The notes under the pieces were generated by a model, which did not search any database, was not told the origin of the DNA, and worked only from the letters and a program-made list of their open reading frames with translations. From Streptomyces sp. 11x1 (GTDB lineage Bacteria > Actinomycetota > Actinomycetes > Streptomycetales > Streptomycetaceae), in the NCBI RefSeq assembly GCF_032598905.1, contig NZ_CP122458.1:4551001-4615000 (forward strand): a stretch of DNA of 64,000 nt, in the 5' to 3' direction. The translations under genes and the position numbers were made by a program. Shown in pieces: positions 50,179 to 59,849 of the stretch (the first letter of the stretch is position 1; each line of letters begins with the position of its first letter).

Positions 50179-50211
50179 GCGCAGCACCGTGACGAAGAAG
50201 GAGGCACAGCG

Positions 50212-53200
50212 ATGTACCACGCAATCGACGCGAGCATGATCCGCACATCAGTCTTCCCGCTGGCGGCGACGCTTCCTCCTTGGCCCGACCTGGATGGGGA
50301 AACCCCCGCCGACGTCGAACGCCGGCGCGACTGGATCGCCCAGGTCTGGGCGGACGACACCCGGGCTGCCGCCATCGAGTTCGCCGCGCCGCTCCTCGCC
50401 TCCGCCATCCGCGACGTACTCGACGGAGAGCGGCAACGGCCGCGCTCCGTCCGGCGCACCGCGGCCTCCCTCGCCCGCTACCTGCTGCGCATGCAGCACC
50501 GCGCCACACCGTTCGGGCTGTTCGCCGGCCCCGCCCCCGTGAGCATCGGCGGCACCGCTCGGGTGAAATGGGGGAAGGAGCACCGTGCTTTCGCCCGGGC
50601 CGATGCCGAGTGGTTGAACGCCGCCATCACCGCCCTGGAAGGCAATCGGGAGGTGCTGCGGCGCCTGCCGGTGATGGCAGATCCGACCTGCACGGTACGA
50701 GGCACTCGGGTGGCAGTACCGCACCAGTCCGGCACGAACGGCCCCACCGACACCACACTGCGACGAACCCGAGCCGTGGAAGCGGTGCTCACCTTGGCCC
50801 GTACGCCGATCACGGTCGGCGACCTCGTAGCCAAACTCCACGGCGACTACCCGAATACGCCGACCGCGGTGATCGAGGACATGGTGTCCAGCCTCGTCGC
50901 CCATCGCGTCCTGCTGACCAACCTCCACGCCCCCATGACGTGCGACGACGCACTCGGACATCTCATCGCGCAGCTCGACGCCACGGGTGCCGCCGCCACA
51001 TCAGGTGGGGCGGAGACAGCCGAGGAGCTGCGAAAGATCCACCAGCTGCTCACCCTGCACGACATCGCTGCGCAGGGTGAGCAGCAGGCCCTACGCGTCC
51101 AGGCGGCTGCGCGGATGAACACCCTCACCGACGCCACCACCCACACCCTGGTCGTCAATGTGCGCCCCGACTGCGACATCGTCCTGCCGACAGCGGTCAC
51201 ACGCGAGGCGGAGCGTGCCCTGGAGGTCGTCTCCCGCATCTCGCCGTACCCGAACGGCTCTCCAGCGTGGCAGGACTATCGCGCACGGTTCCTGGAGCGC
51301 TACAGCATGGGCGCGATCGTCCCCCTGCGCGACCTCACCGACCCGGACACCGGCCTAGGCTTCCCCGTCGGCTACCGCGGCACCGTCCTGAAGCGGCCGG
51401 TGCTAGCCACGACCCGCCGAGACGATCACCTCCTCGCCCTCGCCCAGTCGGCGGCCCTCAACGATCGGCGCGAAGTCGTCCTCACCGAGGAGGACATCGA
51501 GGCCATGTCACTCGGGGAACCCACTCAGGTGCCCGCGCACGTCGAACTGTGCTTCACCGTGCTGTCCCCCTCACTGGAGGACCTGGAGCACGGCCGATTC
51601 CATCTGGTCACCGCAGGTCTGTCCCTCGCGGCCGGCACCACGACGGGCCGTTTCCTGACGATGCTGGACCAGTCGGACCGCGACCGGATGACCGCCGAGT
51701 ACGCCGCCCTGCCAACGCTGGCCGCCGGAGCCGTACGCGGGCAGGTCTCCAGCCCACCCCTGCGCATCCCGACCCGCAACGTCGGCCGCGCCCCAGCCGT
51801 CGTCCCACACGTCCTCTCGGTCAGCGAGCACAACCCGGACGCCACCCTCGACCTGGACAACCTCGGCGTCCTCGCCGACTCCCGACGCCTCTACCTGCTC
51901 TCCCTCTCCACCGGACAGCTCATCGAGCCCTCGGTCCTGAACGCCGTGGAACTCAGCAGCGCCACCCACCCCCTCGTCCGCTTCGTCACTGAATTGCACC
52001 GCTCCCACACCGCCATCCTCACCCCCTTCGCCTGGGGCGCGGCGGCCCGGCTGCCATTCCTGCCCGAAGTCCGCGTTGGCCGCACCATCCTGTCCGCCGC
52101 CTGCTGGCGGCTGAACGCACGCGACCTCTCCGACAACAGTCGCGACTGGACGTTCCGTTTCACCGACTGGCGCATCCGCTACGGCGTACCCCGCACCGTG
52201 TACGTCGGCGGCAACGACCAACGGCTCCGCCTCGACCTCGACATCAGCGCCCACCGGCAACTCCTGCGCGCGGAACTGGACCGCCACGGAACCGTGACCG
52301 TGCACGAAGCGCCCGACGAGACGGCGTTCGGCTGGGTCGGCCGCGCCCACGAAATCACCGTATCCTTCGCTTCCGACCAACCGCCTTCCCCCGCACCCAT
52401 CAACCGCACGGCAACCGTCGTCCGCCGTGACTCCAGCCGCCTGCCCGGCGCTGGCGAGTGGGCCTACCTGAAGCTGTACGGCAACGCCGACCGGGCACCC
52501 GAACTACTGACCACGCACCTCCCGCGCCTCCTCCACGACCGGGACGCCGACGCACCGACATGGTGGTTCACCCGTTACAACGACCCCGACAGCCACCTCC
52601 GGCTGCGACTCCGCCTCCCGGACCCGAACACCTTCGGTGAGGTGGCGCAGCAAGTCGCCGCCTGGGCAGGTGAGCTGCGGGCGGAGGGCCTGGTCCAACG
52701 CGTCCAGTGGGACACCGACGAGCCGGAGACCGGCCGCTACGGCGATGGCCCCGCCCTCACCGCAGCGGAACAGGTCTTCGCCGCAGACTCCGCCGCCGCC
52801 CTCGCACAGATGGCCCTCCCCATCCCCGACAGCCTCCGGCCCGCCGTCACCGCCAGCAGCTTCGTCGACATCGCCGACGCCTTCCTCGGCTCCCCAGCGG
52901 ACGGACATGCATGGCTCACCACGAACCTCTTGAAGAACGACGGCGAAGCCACCACCCGCGACGTACTCTCCGCCGCCGTCCGCTTCTCTGCCCCAGGCCC
53001 CGACCGCGCCGCCCTGCGGATCTTGCCCAACGGTGAGCACCTCGTTGCGACGTGGGCCATACGTCGCGCCGCCCTGACTGCCTACCGCCAGGCTCTCGAA
53101 ACGCACGGTGCCGACCCCGCCGCGGTTCTGCCGTCCCTCATGCACATGCACCACAACCGGGCCGCCGGCGTCGCCCCCGACAGCGAAGCCATCTGCCGCC

Positions 53201-53259
53201 GCCTGGCCCGCGCCGCCGCCCTTTCCTGGACCGCGAGACAAGAAGGAGCCCTGCGGTGA
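50212..53259 (+). CDS. lanB: Class I lanthipeptide dehydratase LanB, full length
   Basis: This 1,015-residue enzyme uses glutamyl-tRNA to dehydrate Ser and Thr of the precursor. The N-terminal glutamylation domain shows RTSVFPLAATLP and LARYLLRMQHRATPFGLFAGPAPV. The C-terminal elimination domain (SpaB_C) shows WAYLKLYGNADRAPELLTTHLPRLL, WWFTRYNDPDSHLRLRLRLP and the late TNLLKNDGEAT. AAGGAGG precedes ATG 50,212. The stop overlaps the lanC start (GTGA). The presence of both domains distinguishes it from split thiopeptide dehydratases. Confidence 0.95.
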   Translation: MYHAIDASMIRTSVFPLAATLPPWPDLDGETPADVERRRDWIAQVWADDTRAAAIEFAAPLLASAIRDVLDGERQRPRSVRRTAASLARYLLRMQHRATPFGLFAGPAPVSIGGTARVKWGKEHRAFARADAEWLNAAITALEGNREVLRRLPVMADPTCTVRGTRVAVPHQSGTNGPTDTTLRRTRAVEAVLTLARTPITVGDLVAKLHGDYPNTPTAVIEDMVSSLVAHRVLLTNLHAPMTCDDALGHLIAQLDATGAAATSGGAETAEELRKIHQLLTLHDIAAQGEQQALRVQAAARMNTLTDATTHTLVVNVRPDCDIVLPTAVTREAERALEVVSRISPYPNGSPAWQDYRARFLERYSMGAIVPLRDLTDPDTGLGFPVGYRGTVLKRPVLATTRRDDHLLALAQSAALNDRREVVLTEEDIEAMSLGEPTQVPAHVELCFTVLSPSLEDLEHGRFHLVTAGLSLAAGTTTGRFLTMLDQSDRDRMTAEYAALPTLAAGAVRGQVSSPPLRIPTRNVGRAPAVVPHVLSVSEHNPDATLDLDNLGVLADSRRLYLLSLSTGQLIEPSVLNAVELSSATHPLVRFVTELHRSHTAILTPFAWGAAARLPFLPEVRVGRTILSAACWRLNARDLSDNSRDWTFRFTDWRIRYGVPRTVYVGGNDQRLRLDLDISAHRQLLRAELDRHGTVTVHEAPDETAFGWVGRAHEITVSFASDQPPSPAPINRTATVVRRDSSRLPGAGEWAYLKLYGNADRAPELLTTHLPRLLHDRDADAPTWWFTRYNDPDSHLRLRLRLPDPNTFGEVAQQVAAWAGELRAEGLVQRVQWDTDEPETGRYGDGPALTAAEQVFAADSAAALAQMALPIPDSLRPAVTASSFVDIADAFLGSPADGHAWLTTNLLKNDGEATTRDVLSAAVRFSAPGPDRAALRILPNGEHLVATWAIRRAALTAYRQALETHGADPAAVLPSLMHMHHNRAAGVAPDSEAICRRLARAAALSWTARQEGALR

Positions 53260-54404
53260 CCACCGCTCCACCCGCCCTGGACACGGACGCCACCCACCGG
53301 CAGTCCCTCGCCCGAGGATCCCTCGGCATCGCCCTGCTCCACGTCGAACGCGCCCGCCAGGGCACCGGATCCTGGCAGACCGCCCACCGGCAACTCTCTG
53401 CCGTCGGCGCCCTGTTGGACGGCGACGAGACGGGCCTGTTCCTCGGCGCACCCGCGATGGCGTACGTGCTGCACTGGACCACCGTCGACAGCAACCGGTA
53501 CACCGGCGCCCTGCAGACCCTCGACCGCATCGTCGCGGCCCACATCCGACGCCGACTGACAGCAGCACACGCCCGCATCGACCGCGGCGAGCCGCCCGCC
53601 TTCGCCGAGTACGACCTCCTGCGCGGCCTGACCGGCCTCGGCGCCCTCCTCCTGCGCCGCGCCCCCGAGGGCGACGAACTGAAGGGCGTACTGGAGTACC
53701 TGGTGCGTCTGACCGAGCCGCTCCCCACCGCCCAAGGGCGACCCCGCCTGGGCTGGTGGGTGAGCCACAGCCCCGTCAACCTCAGTGCTCCCACCCCTGG
53801 CGGCCACGCCAACGCCGGCCTCGCCCACGGCATCACCGGCCCGCTCGTCCTGCTCGCATTCGCCAAGCTCCGCGGCATCACCGTGCCCGGCCACGAGAAG
53901 GCGATGCTGCGGATCTGCCGCTGGCTGGACCAGATACGCGTGAACGACCACCGAGGCACCCGCTGGCCACGCTGGATCACCGGCGCCACCACCGTGCCCC
54001 CACACCTAGCTGCCCCCTCTTGGTGCTACGGCACCCCCGGCCTGGCCCGCGCCCACCAACTCGCCGCCCTCGCCCTGAACGACCCCGACCGCAAACGCAT
54101 GGCCGAACGGGCACTCCTCTACTGCCTGGCCGACCCCACCCAGCTCGACCAACTCACCAGCCGCGGCCTGTGCCACGGCCTCGGCGGCCTACTCCGCGTC
54201 GTACAGCGCGTCACCCAGGACGCCGACGAACCACGAGCCTTCGTCCACCACCTGCCACAGCTCACCGAACGCTTCCTGACCACCGAACCCCCAGCCGAGA
54301 CCGGCTTCCTCAACGGCTCGGTCGGCGCGACCCTCGCCTTCCAAAACATCCAAGAAGGCACCCTCCCCACCAGCGACTGGGACGCCTGCCTCCTCCTCAT
54401 CTGA
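53256..54404 (+). CDS. lanC: Lanthionine synthetase C (cyclase)
   Basis: This 382-residue alpha/alpha-barrel zinc enzyme adds cysteine thiols to dehydrated residues. The zinc ligands are the Cys of SWCYGTPG and the Cys-His of GLCHGLGG. HGITGPLVLL and ETGFLNGSVGATLAF are further LanC repeats. The GTG start overlaps the dehydratase stop and has AAGGAG nearby. It is followed 22 bases later by a second SpaB_C-like protein. Confidence 0.93.
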   Translation: MTTAPPALDTDATHRQSLARGSLGIALLHVERARQGTGSWQTAHRQLSAVGALLDGDETGLFLGAPAMAYVLHWTTVDSNRYTGALQTLDRIVAAHIRRRLTAAHARIDRGEPPAFAEYDLLRGLTGLGALLLRRAPEGDELKGVLEYLVRLTEPLPTAQGRPRLGWWVSHSPVNLSAPTPGGHANAGLAHGITGPLVLLAFAKLRGITVPGHEKAMLRICRWLDQIRVNDHRGTRWPRWITGATTVPPHLAAPSWCYGTPGLARAHQLAALALNDPDRKRMAERALLYCLADPTQLDQLTSRGLCHGLGGLLRVVQRVTQDADEPRAFVHHLPQLTERFLTTEPPAETGFLNGSVGATLAFQNIQEGTLPTSDWDACLLLI

Positions 54405-54426
54405 CCCCGCCACCGGAAGGATCCGG

Positions 54427-55401
54427 ATGAACCTGCCCGACAGCAGCACAATCGAGCGGGCCATCCTGGCCGTCCTCACCGGCATCCCGCTCACGGAGGC
54501 CGCCAGACGAGCGCAGACGTCGCCCGAGCATCTCGCCGAGGCCGCCGAGCGCTACCGTGACGCCGGCCGGTCAGCACTCGACCCCCAACTCGGCGACTGG
54601 CACCAGGTGAACATCCAGTTCACCGACTACCCCACGGCAGAACGAACCTTCCGCGCCCATCTCCTGCCCGCCTTGCGCACCGGTCCGATCGGAGCATGGT
54701 GGTTCGTGCGCAAGCACCCCTGCTGGCGTCTACGCGTCCAGCCAGGCCCAGGTACACGGATGGATGACGCCGTCACGCACCTCGCCGAAGTACTCCACAG
54801 CGCCCTGTCATTGGGCGTCGCCAAGCGGTGGCAGCCCTACCTGTACGAGCCGGAAACCATCGCCTTCGGCGGCCCGTGCGGCATGACGCTCGCCCACACC
54901 CTGTTCCACACCGACAGCGTAGGAGTCCTCGACTACCACCAGCACGTGACCGACAGCACCAGCGGACTCCCCGGCCCCAAAGAGACCTCCCTTTTCGTCA
55001 CCACTCTGCTGCTGCGTGCCGCCGGGCTGGAGTGGGGCGAACAAGGAGACGTATGGGGGCAGGTCGAAACACGACGCCCACTGCCCGCAGACGTGTACCC
55101 CGACCAGATCAGCGGCATGGTGGCCCCGATACGGCGACTCTTGACGCTCGACGCCGACCCCACACTCACCGACGGCCCACTCGCACCGCTCGGGAACTGG
55201 GTGACCGGCTTGGAGCACTCCGGCCAAGCCCTGGCAGACGCGGCACACGCGGGCAACCTTCAGCTCGGCCTGCGCGGCATCCTGGCCCGGCACATCCTCT
55301 TCCACTGGAACCGGATGGGCTTCACCACCCGCCAACAGGCCATCTACTCCAGAGCAGCCCGGGAGACGATTCTCGGTGGCGGTCCTGGCGGGAAGTTCTG
55401 A
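54427..55401 (+). CDS. Stand-alone SpaB_C (thiopeptide-type bacteriocin biosynthesis) protein
   Basis: This 324-residue protein contains WHQVNIQFTDYPTAERTFRAHLLPAL, WWFVRKHPCWRLRVQPG and the tail GILARHILFHWNRMGFTTRQQAIYSRAARE, all features of the elimination/SpaB_C domain. The first 60 residues are an extra helix bundle. Because lanB already has such a domain, this copy may support elimination, bind the peptide or catalyse another step. ATG 54,427 is the start. It is the last gene of the cluster; no transporter, protease or immunity gene follows. Confidence 0.88.
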   Translation: MNLPDSSTIERAILAVLTGIPLTEAARRAQTSPEHLAEAAERYRDAGRSALDPQLGDWHQVNIQFTDYPTAERTFRAHLLPALRTGPIGAWWFVRKHPCWRLRVQPGPGTRMDDAVTHLAEVLHSALSLGVAKRWQPYLYEPETIAFGGPCGMTLAHTLFHTDSVGVLDYHQHVTDSTSGLPGPKETSLFVTTLLLRAAGLEWGEQGDVWGQVETRRPLPADVYPDQISGMVAPIRRLLTLDADPTLTDGPLAPLGNWVTGLEHSGQALADAAHAGNLQLGLRGILARHILFHWNRMGFTTRQQAIYSRAARETILGGGPGGKF

Positions 55402-55564
55402 GGGCACCACCTCGGCAACCGGTGGACCATCCGCTTAATCGCCCGCACTTGCCTCTCACCTGCTGATGGGAGACCGGTCACAAGCGAGGCAGACCGCAAC
55501 CGAGTCCCAGCCCCTCCCAGATACCATCCCGGGTGGGGCGCATAAATTTCGACAAAGGGGACCG

Positions 55565-57064
55565 GTGGACCTTCCCAACAGGCTCACCAAGGCCAAAGAC
55601 CTGCTCATAGCGGGCGAACACCAATCAGAAGTCCCCGACGTCATCGGGTACCAGGACGTACAACATCAGTGGGAACGCGGCTACCGCGAGACGCTGGTGC
55701 GGGCCATCGAGAGCGACGCATGCGGCCCGGAAAGTACCAGCATCATCGACTTCCCTAAGACCGATTTGACCGTGCGGCCACTGGCCCGTTTCTCCACCCG
55801 AGACCGACTTATCTACGACGCGCTGGTCTTCACCATCGCTGATCAGATCGACTGCCAGCTTCACCCCGGCGTCTCCAGCTACCGATGGAACCGCTTCAAG
55901 GGCGAGCCCATCGGATGGTGGCCCAGCTGGTCCTCCTACCGGGCGAAGTCGCTTCGGGCTATCCGCTCCGACACTTCCCTCAAGGTCGCCTACCTCGACA
56001 TCGCGGCCTTCTATGAGCACATCGACGTAGCCATGCTCGGAGACGATCTAGAAGCCCTCGGTGGTGACGGTCCCGCCGCTGGCCACATCATCAACTTCCT
56101 CACCCGGTTCCAGACCATCAACCACGCTTGGGGCCTACCCCAAGGACCGGACGCCTCCGGCATACTCGCCAATCTGTACCTGGCCCCTGTCGATTCCTAC
56201 CTGGCCCAGAACAGCGCCCGCTTCCTGCGCTACTCCGACGACATCAAGGTCTTCCACCCCGACTGGAGCGAGCTGCGTGATCTCTTCCTCGGCGTGAACA
56301 GCCAACTGCGCTCCAGAAGGCTCGCTATCTCCTCCAGCAAGACCGTCATCCTCGACCCCCAGGACGCCCGGGAACGCGAAACCGACATCCGGCATGACTC
56401 ACTCGCCGGCGCCATCAAGAGCGGACGCCCACGGGCTCGCGAAGATCTCGCAGCCTACTTCGAGAAGATCACCAAAGAGGGGAAGTTCAACGGCAACCAG
56501 GTTCGTTTCGTCCTCGGCCAGCTCCGCAAGATCAGGGATGATCGCGCCGTCGGCTGGTGCCTCGACAATCTCACCCGCCTCCCACACGCCATCACACATG
56601 TGTTCAAGTACCTCAACGCAGCCAAGAGAAAAGCACCCGAGATCGAAAACAGCCTGGTCCGCTTCCTAAACTCCAGCAACAGCGCCACACACCCACTGAT
56701 TGAGCAGCGCATCCTACGCTACCTCATCGCCATGGAAATCAAGGATGAACGAGCGAAAGAAGCGGCGTGGAACATTCTCGGGGACCGCAACCGGGTCGAA
56801 TACGCCCGCGAGTTCGCCGCCCGCTACATCGGAGAGCACGCATCCATTGCCGAGGCTCAGATGCTCCGCCACCGCTTCGAGGGGGAAACCAACGCTGCCG
56901 TCCGACGCGCCGTGCTCGTCGCCTTATACGAGGCCCGTTACCTCACCACCCGGTACCGCAACGAGATCAGAGCCTCCGTCCCCGGCATGGAATGGCTGTG
57001 CAGCTACCTTGCCACCAACCCACACATAAGTCCGCCCCGGATTGGACCCTATGTCTACTTCTGA
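55565..57064 (+). CDS. Reverse transcriptase, defence-associated (DRT/UG-like)
   Basis: This 499-residue protein has RT motifs VAYLDIAAFYEHI (Asp145), GLPQGPDASGILANLYL (190-206) and the catalytic YSDD (223-226). It has a C-terminal helical region of about 200 residues instead of a group II intron maturase or thumb/endonuclease domain. GTG 55,565 has AAGGGGA at good spacing; an upstream in-frame ATG at 55,466 adds a poorly coding stretch. It overlaps a SLATT gene by 14 bases. No msr/msd-like structure is obvious in the 160 bases upstream, so a retron is not supported. Confidence 0.9.
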   Translation: MDLPNRLTKAKDLLIAGEHQSEVPDVIGYQDVQHQWERGYRETLVRAIESDACGPESTSIIDFPKTDLTVRPLARFSTRDRLIYDALVFTIADQIDCQLHPGVSSYRWNRFKGEPIGWWPSWSSYRAKSLRAIRSDTSLKVAYLDIAAFYEHIDVAMLGDDLEALGGDGPAAGHIINFLTRFQTINHAWGLPQGPDASGILANLYLAPVDSYLAQNSARFLRYSDDIKVFHPDWSELRDLFLGVNSQLRSRRLAISSSKTVILDPQDARERETDIRHDSLAGAIKSGRPRAREDLAAYFEKITKEGKFNGNQVRFVLGQLRKIRDDRAVGWCLDNLTRLPHAITHVFKYLNAAKRKAPEIENSLVRFLNSSNSATHPLIEQRILRYLIAMEIKDERAKEAAWNILGDRNRVEYAREFAARYIGEHASIAEAQMLRHRFEGETNAAVRRAVLVALYEARYLTTRYRNEIRASVPGMEWLCSYLATNPHISPPRIGPYVYF

Positions 57065-57542
57065 GACGCTGTTCGAGAGCATCAAGACCGAACTGGCGCG
57101 CATCCAGAGCAACTGCCTCTACACCGCTCAGGGATACTTCGAAGCGGCCAAGAGCGCGGAGAAGTGGGGCCGGCTAATGGTGTTTATCCCCGCCTGCGTG
57201 ACCGCCATATCCAGCCTTCTGGTTGCGGTCAAAGTCGGCCCCGAAGTCTTTTTCAGTGGGCTCGGTGCCGTCTCCGGAGCCGTCGCGGCCACTGCGGCCT
57301 TCCTCGGCTCGCCAAAGACGGCTGCTGACCATCTCGCGTCTGCCCGCGCCTACACTGCCCTCAAGCACCGTGCCGACACCGAGATCAGCCTCATGACTGA
57401 GGCATCCGACCTGCCAGCCCTCGAGGTCAGAGTCCGAGAGCTGAGCGCCGACTACGTACGCATCACCTCTACCGACACGCCGATGGCGAACAAGTTCTAT
57501 GAGAAGGCCCAGCAGCGGATACAGCGAGGCGCGGCCGAGTAG
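57051..57542 (+). CDS. SLATT-domain two-TM protein, partner of the reverse transcriptase
   Basis: This 163-residue protein has an N-terminal helix (FESIKTELARIQSNCLYTAQGYFEAAKSAEKWG). Two transmembrane helices (residues about 43-62 and 68-88) precede a long C-terminal helix ending FYEKAQQRIQRG. This is the SLATT (SMODS and SLOG-associating two-TM effector) layout, thought to form pores upon activation. It overlaps the reverse transcriptase, so it is the likely effector of the pair. Confidence 0.85.
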   Translation: MSTSETLFESIKTELARIQSNCLYTAQGYFEAAKSAEKWGRLMVFIPACVTAISSLLVAVKVGPEVFFSGLGAVSGAVAATAAFLGSPKTAADHLASARAYTALKHRADTEISLMTEASDLPALEVRVRELSADYVRITSTDTPMANKFYEKAQQRIQRGAAE

Positions 57543-57732
57543 CCGTGTTCAAGACCAGCAGACTCTGGAACTGATGCCAGGCAAGTAACTTCACTCCGGC
57601 ATGCGGTGCCTGCGGGCACTGAAAAGGGTGGTGCCGAGTCTGCATGGACGCGCTGTCATGCCAGCCCTGCGGACTCTCAACCGCGATCTGGCTCATCGAC
57701 TCGATGTCAGTGCCTCATGCGACGCTCATGGC

Positions 57733-58827
57733 ATGGACGACTGGGACCTGGAGAACGCTGATCCGAGCCAGCAGGTGGGAGCACGGCACCACACGGTGCC
57801 CGCCTTTTATCTCCGCAGGTTCGCCAACTCCCAGAAGCAGCTGTGGGTTCGCGATCGCAGGTCCCCCACTCCCGGGTTGCGTAAAGAGACCGATCTGGCC
57901 ATCCGAGACTTCTACACGTTCCAGAACATCCACGGCGAGTCGGACGGGCGCATGGAACTGGTGCTGCAGAAGGTCGAGGGCAACGCGGCGAGCGCGCTGC
58001 GCCGCGTGACGTCGGCCGTGACCTGGGGGCGACCGATAGCTCCCGGAGACAAAACAGACCTGTGTATCTTCACGGCCTTCCAACTCGTCCGTGGGCTCCG
58101 CAAGCGTCGCGAGATCGAGCTCATGTCGGACTTCTACGTCCGGATCATGCAGTTGAACGCACCCGTTGGTGCTGGGCGCCGAGAGGTCGCCGCCTACCGG
58201 GAAATGCTCCGCGACTTCAGAACCCTTGAGGTCACCAGCCACCCCAACGAGCACGTGAGCCTTATGGGCAAGCTCGCCGAGCCCCTTACCGAGCACTTGC
58301 TCAGCAGACCCTTGACCGTAGTCGAGTTGACCGACGGCGCGCTACTCACCTGCGACGAGCCCATCGCTACCTTCGACGACCAAGAGCATGACCCTGATCC
58401 CGTGATCCCACAGGCTCGTCGCCGAACCCGTAGCCGTAGGCGCCGAGGACAGCGAGAGATCCGGCAGACCAGGACTCTCATCCAGGTCCAGAGCACCAGG
58501 AATCGCGGGCTGGCCAGAGCTGATGACGTGGTCGTACCTGTGGGTCGGCGCACCCTCTTGGTCTTCAGCCACCCTCTCGCTGCCGTGCCCTCGCATTTTC
58601 GGATGGCTCCGGAGGAAAGCCAGGAAGCAGCCGTGAAGGTCAACAAGCGACTGCTGGAACAGGCGTACTTCATGGCGTTCGCACACCCGGATGACCGACA
58701 CCTTCTCTCGGCCCCCCTCCCTGACGTTGGCCCGCTCTACCGCCTCGGAGGTGTCCACCCTGAGCAGGCCCGGGTGGCGGAAGCCCCTCTGACCCATCTC
58801 CGCCCCGAACTATTCGGCCGACGCTGA
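57733..58827 (+). CDS. DUF4238 protein
   Basis: This 364-residue protein begins with ARHHTVPAFYLRRFA, the DUF4238 signature. It continues with LWVRDRRSP, IRDFYTFQN and VVELTDGALLTCDEPIATF. DUF4238 proteins are widespread on mobile elements and have no established biochemistry. ATG 57,733 is chosen because conservation starts there; ATG 57,658 and 57,601 are in frame upstream. The gene stands 190 bases after the SLATT gene. Confidence 0.8.
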   Translation: MDDWDLENADPSQQVGARHHTVPAFYLRRFANSQKQLWVRDRRSPTPGLRKETDLAIRDFYTFQNIHGESDGRMELVLQKVEGNAASALRRVTSAVTWGRPIAPGDKTDLCIFTAFQLVRGLRKRREIELMSDFYVRIMQLNAPVGAGRREVAAYREMLRDFRTLEVTSHPNEHVSLMGKLAEPLTEHLLSRPLTVVELTDGALLTCDEPIATFDDQEHDPDPVIPQARRRTRSRRRRGQREIRQTRTLIQVQSTRNRGLARADDVVVPVGRRTLLVFSHPLAAVPSHFRMAPEESQEAAVKVNKRLLEQAYFMAFAHPDDRHLLSAPLPDVGPLYRLGGVHPEQARVAEAPLTHLRPELFGRR

Positions 58828-59153
58828 GTCCACCTCCGTGTGCTCCCGCAATGCCGCCCTTCCAGCCAGCACTCGCTTCCAAGGGTCGGCAGTCCTCCAG
58901 CCACGGAAAGGGGTTCCCAGCGGCCCCGTCCGCACGGCGTGCCCTTGGCGTGCCCGTAAGGCCGGTAAACCACGATCAGCCGCGGTGTGATCCTGCACCT
59001 TCGAGCGTTACTGACGTTGTCGCCGCCATCGAGGCGACGGCAACATAGCTGCGCGGCCCAGCAGGCTGCCGCCCGCCGGCAAAACTCAGGAAGGCTGCAG
59101 CGCCCCGAGGCCCTGCCGTAACGTGGCCTCACGATCACCGCGGGATGGGGGCC
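58828..59153. other. Gap without a supported gene
   Basis: The 326 bases after DUF4238 hold short frames on both strands with poor codon bias and no ribosome-binding sites. I see no repeat or hairpin worth naming. Confidence 0.5.
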
Positions 59154-59657
59154 ATGGAACCGAGAAGCGCTGCCGCCACCGGGAAGGACTTCCCGTACAC
59201 GCTGGATACCACGTGCTACATCGAAGTCCACGAGGACGGCCGAGTCACCCAGGGCGCGGGGCCCGATGCCCACCAACGGGCGGTCGCCGGAGCATCCCGC
59301 CTCTTCGCCGTCTGGCCCGGACAGTGGCGAAGCGACCTCTTCGCCATCGACGACCTGGACGAGTTCGCGCGGGCACACGGCATCGTCCACGACGAGGAGC
59401 GAACCGGCCTTGCCGACCATGTCCACGACGTCCACTGGAGCCTGGCGGACCGTGAGCAGAACCCCCGCAGCCAGTACGTGAGCATTGACCTACGCCTCGC
59501 CTGCGGATGTTCCATCAAGGACCGTCGCACCTTCGCCGCGCAGATGCGAGAGCAGCGCGGTTGGGACCTGGCGATCACCGGCGGCTGGGGTTACCACACG
59601 GACGCGAACGGCACCACGTACACGTTCCGTGCCCGCCGTAAAAGCCTCAGTTCCTGA
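59154..59657 (+). CDS. Unknown protein near the right att site (167 aa)
   Basis: The protein contains DFPYTLDTTCYIEVHEDGRV, RLFAVWPGQWRSDLFAIDDLDEFAR and a cysteine pair in LRLACGCSIKDRR. The ending GWGYHTDANGTTYTFRARRK looks globular. No family is recognised. ATG 59,145 is the alternative start. It is the last cargo gene before attR. Confidence 0.65.
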   Translation: MEPRSAAATGKDFPYTLDTTCYIEVHEDGRVTQGAGPDAHQRAVAGASRLFAVWPGQWRSDLFAIDDLDEFARAHGIVHDEERTGLADHVHDVHWSLADREQNPRSQYVSIDLRLACGCSIKDRRTFAAQMREQRGWDLAITGGWGYHTDANGTTYTFRARRKSLSS

Positions 59658-59740
59658 GCCGCCACGGCAGCGAATGTGCTTCTGTGAATTCGAGCGTGAT
59701 CACGAGGGCACTACAACAGCTCGGCCTATTGGGAGAAATC

Positions 59741-59760
59741 TGGGAGAAGATCTTCTCCCA
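59741..59760. repeat. 20-bp perfect palindrome near attR
   Basis: TGGGAGAAGA and its reverse complement TCTTCTCCCA abut at 59,741-59,760. Its left half is shared with the repeat at 19,551. The symmetry suits a dimeric excisionase or regulator. Confidence 0.65.
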
Positions 59761-59849
59761 GAGCCCCCACGGGACTCTCTCAAACCGACCGAGACCGACA
59801 CGCTGACCTGCGCAAACGGCATCCCATACAGGTAGGCAGCCTGCGTGTC

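Noticed and set aside
55402..55564. Retron msr/msd upstream of the reverse transcriptase
   Set aside because: No pair of long inverted repeats with the expected layout is visible, and the protein lacks retron-type motifs I could recognise.
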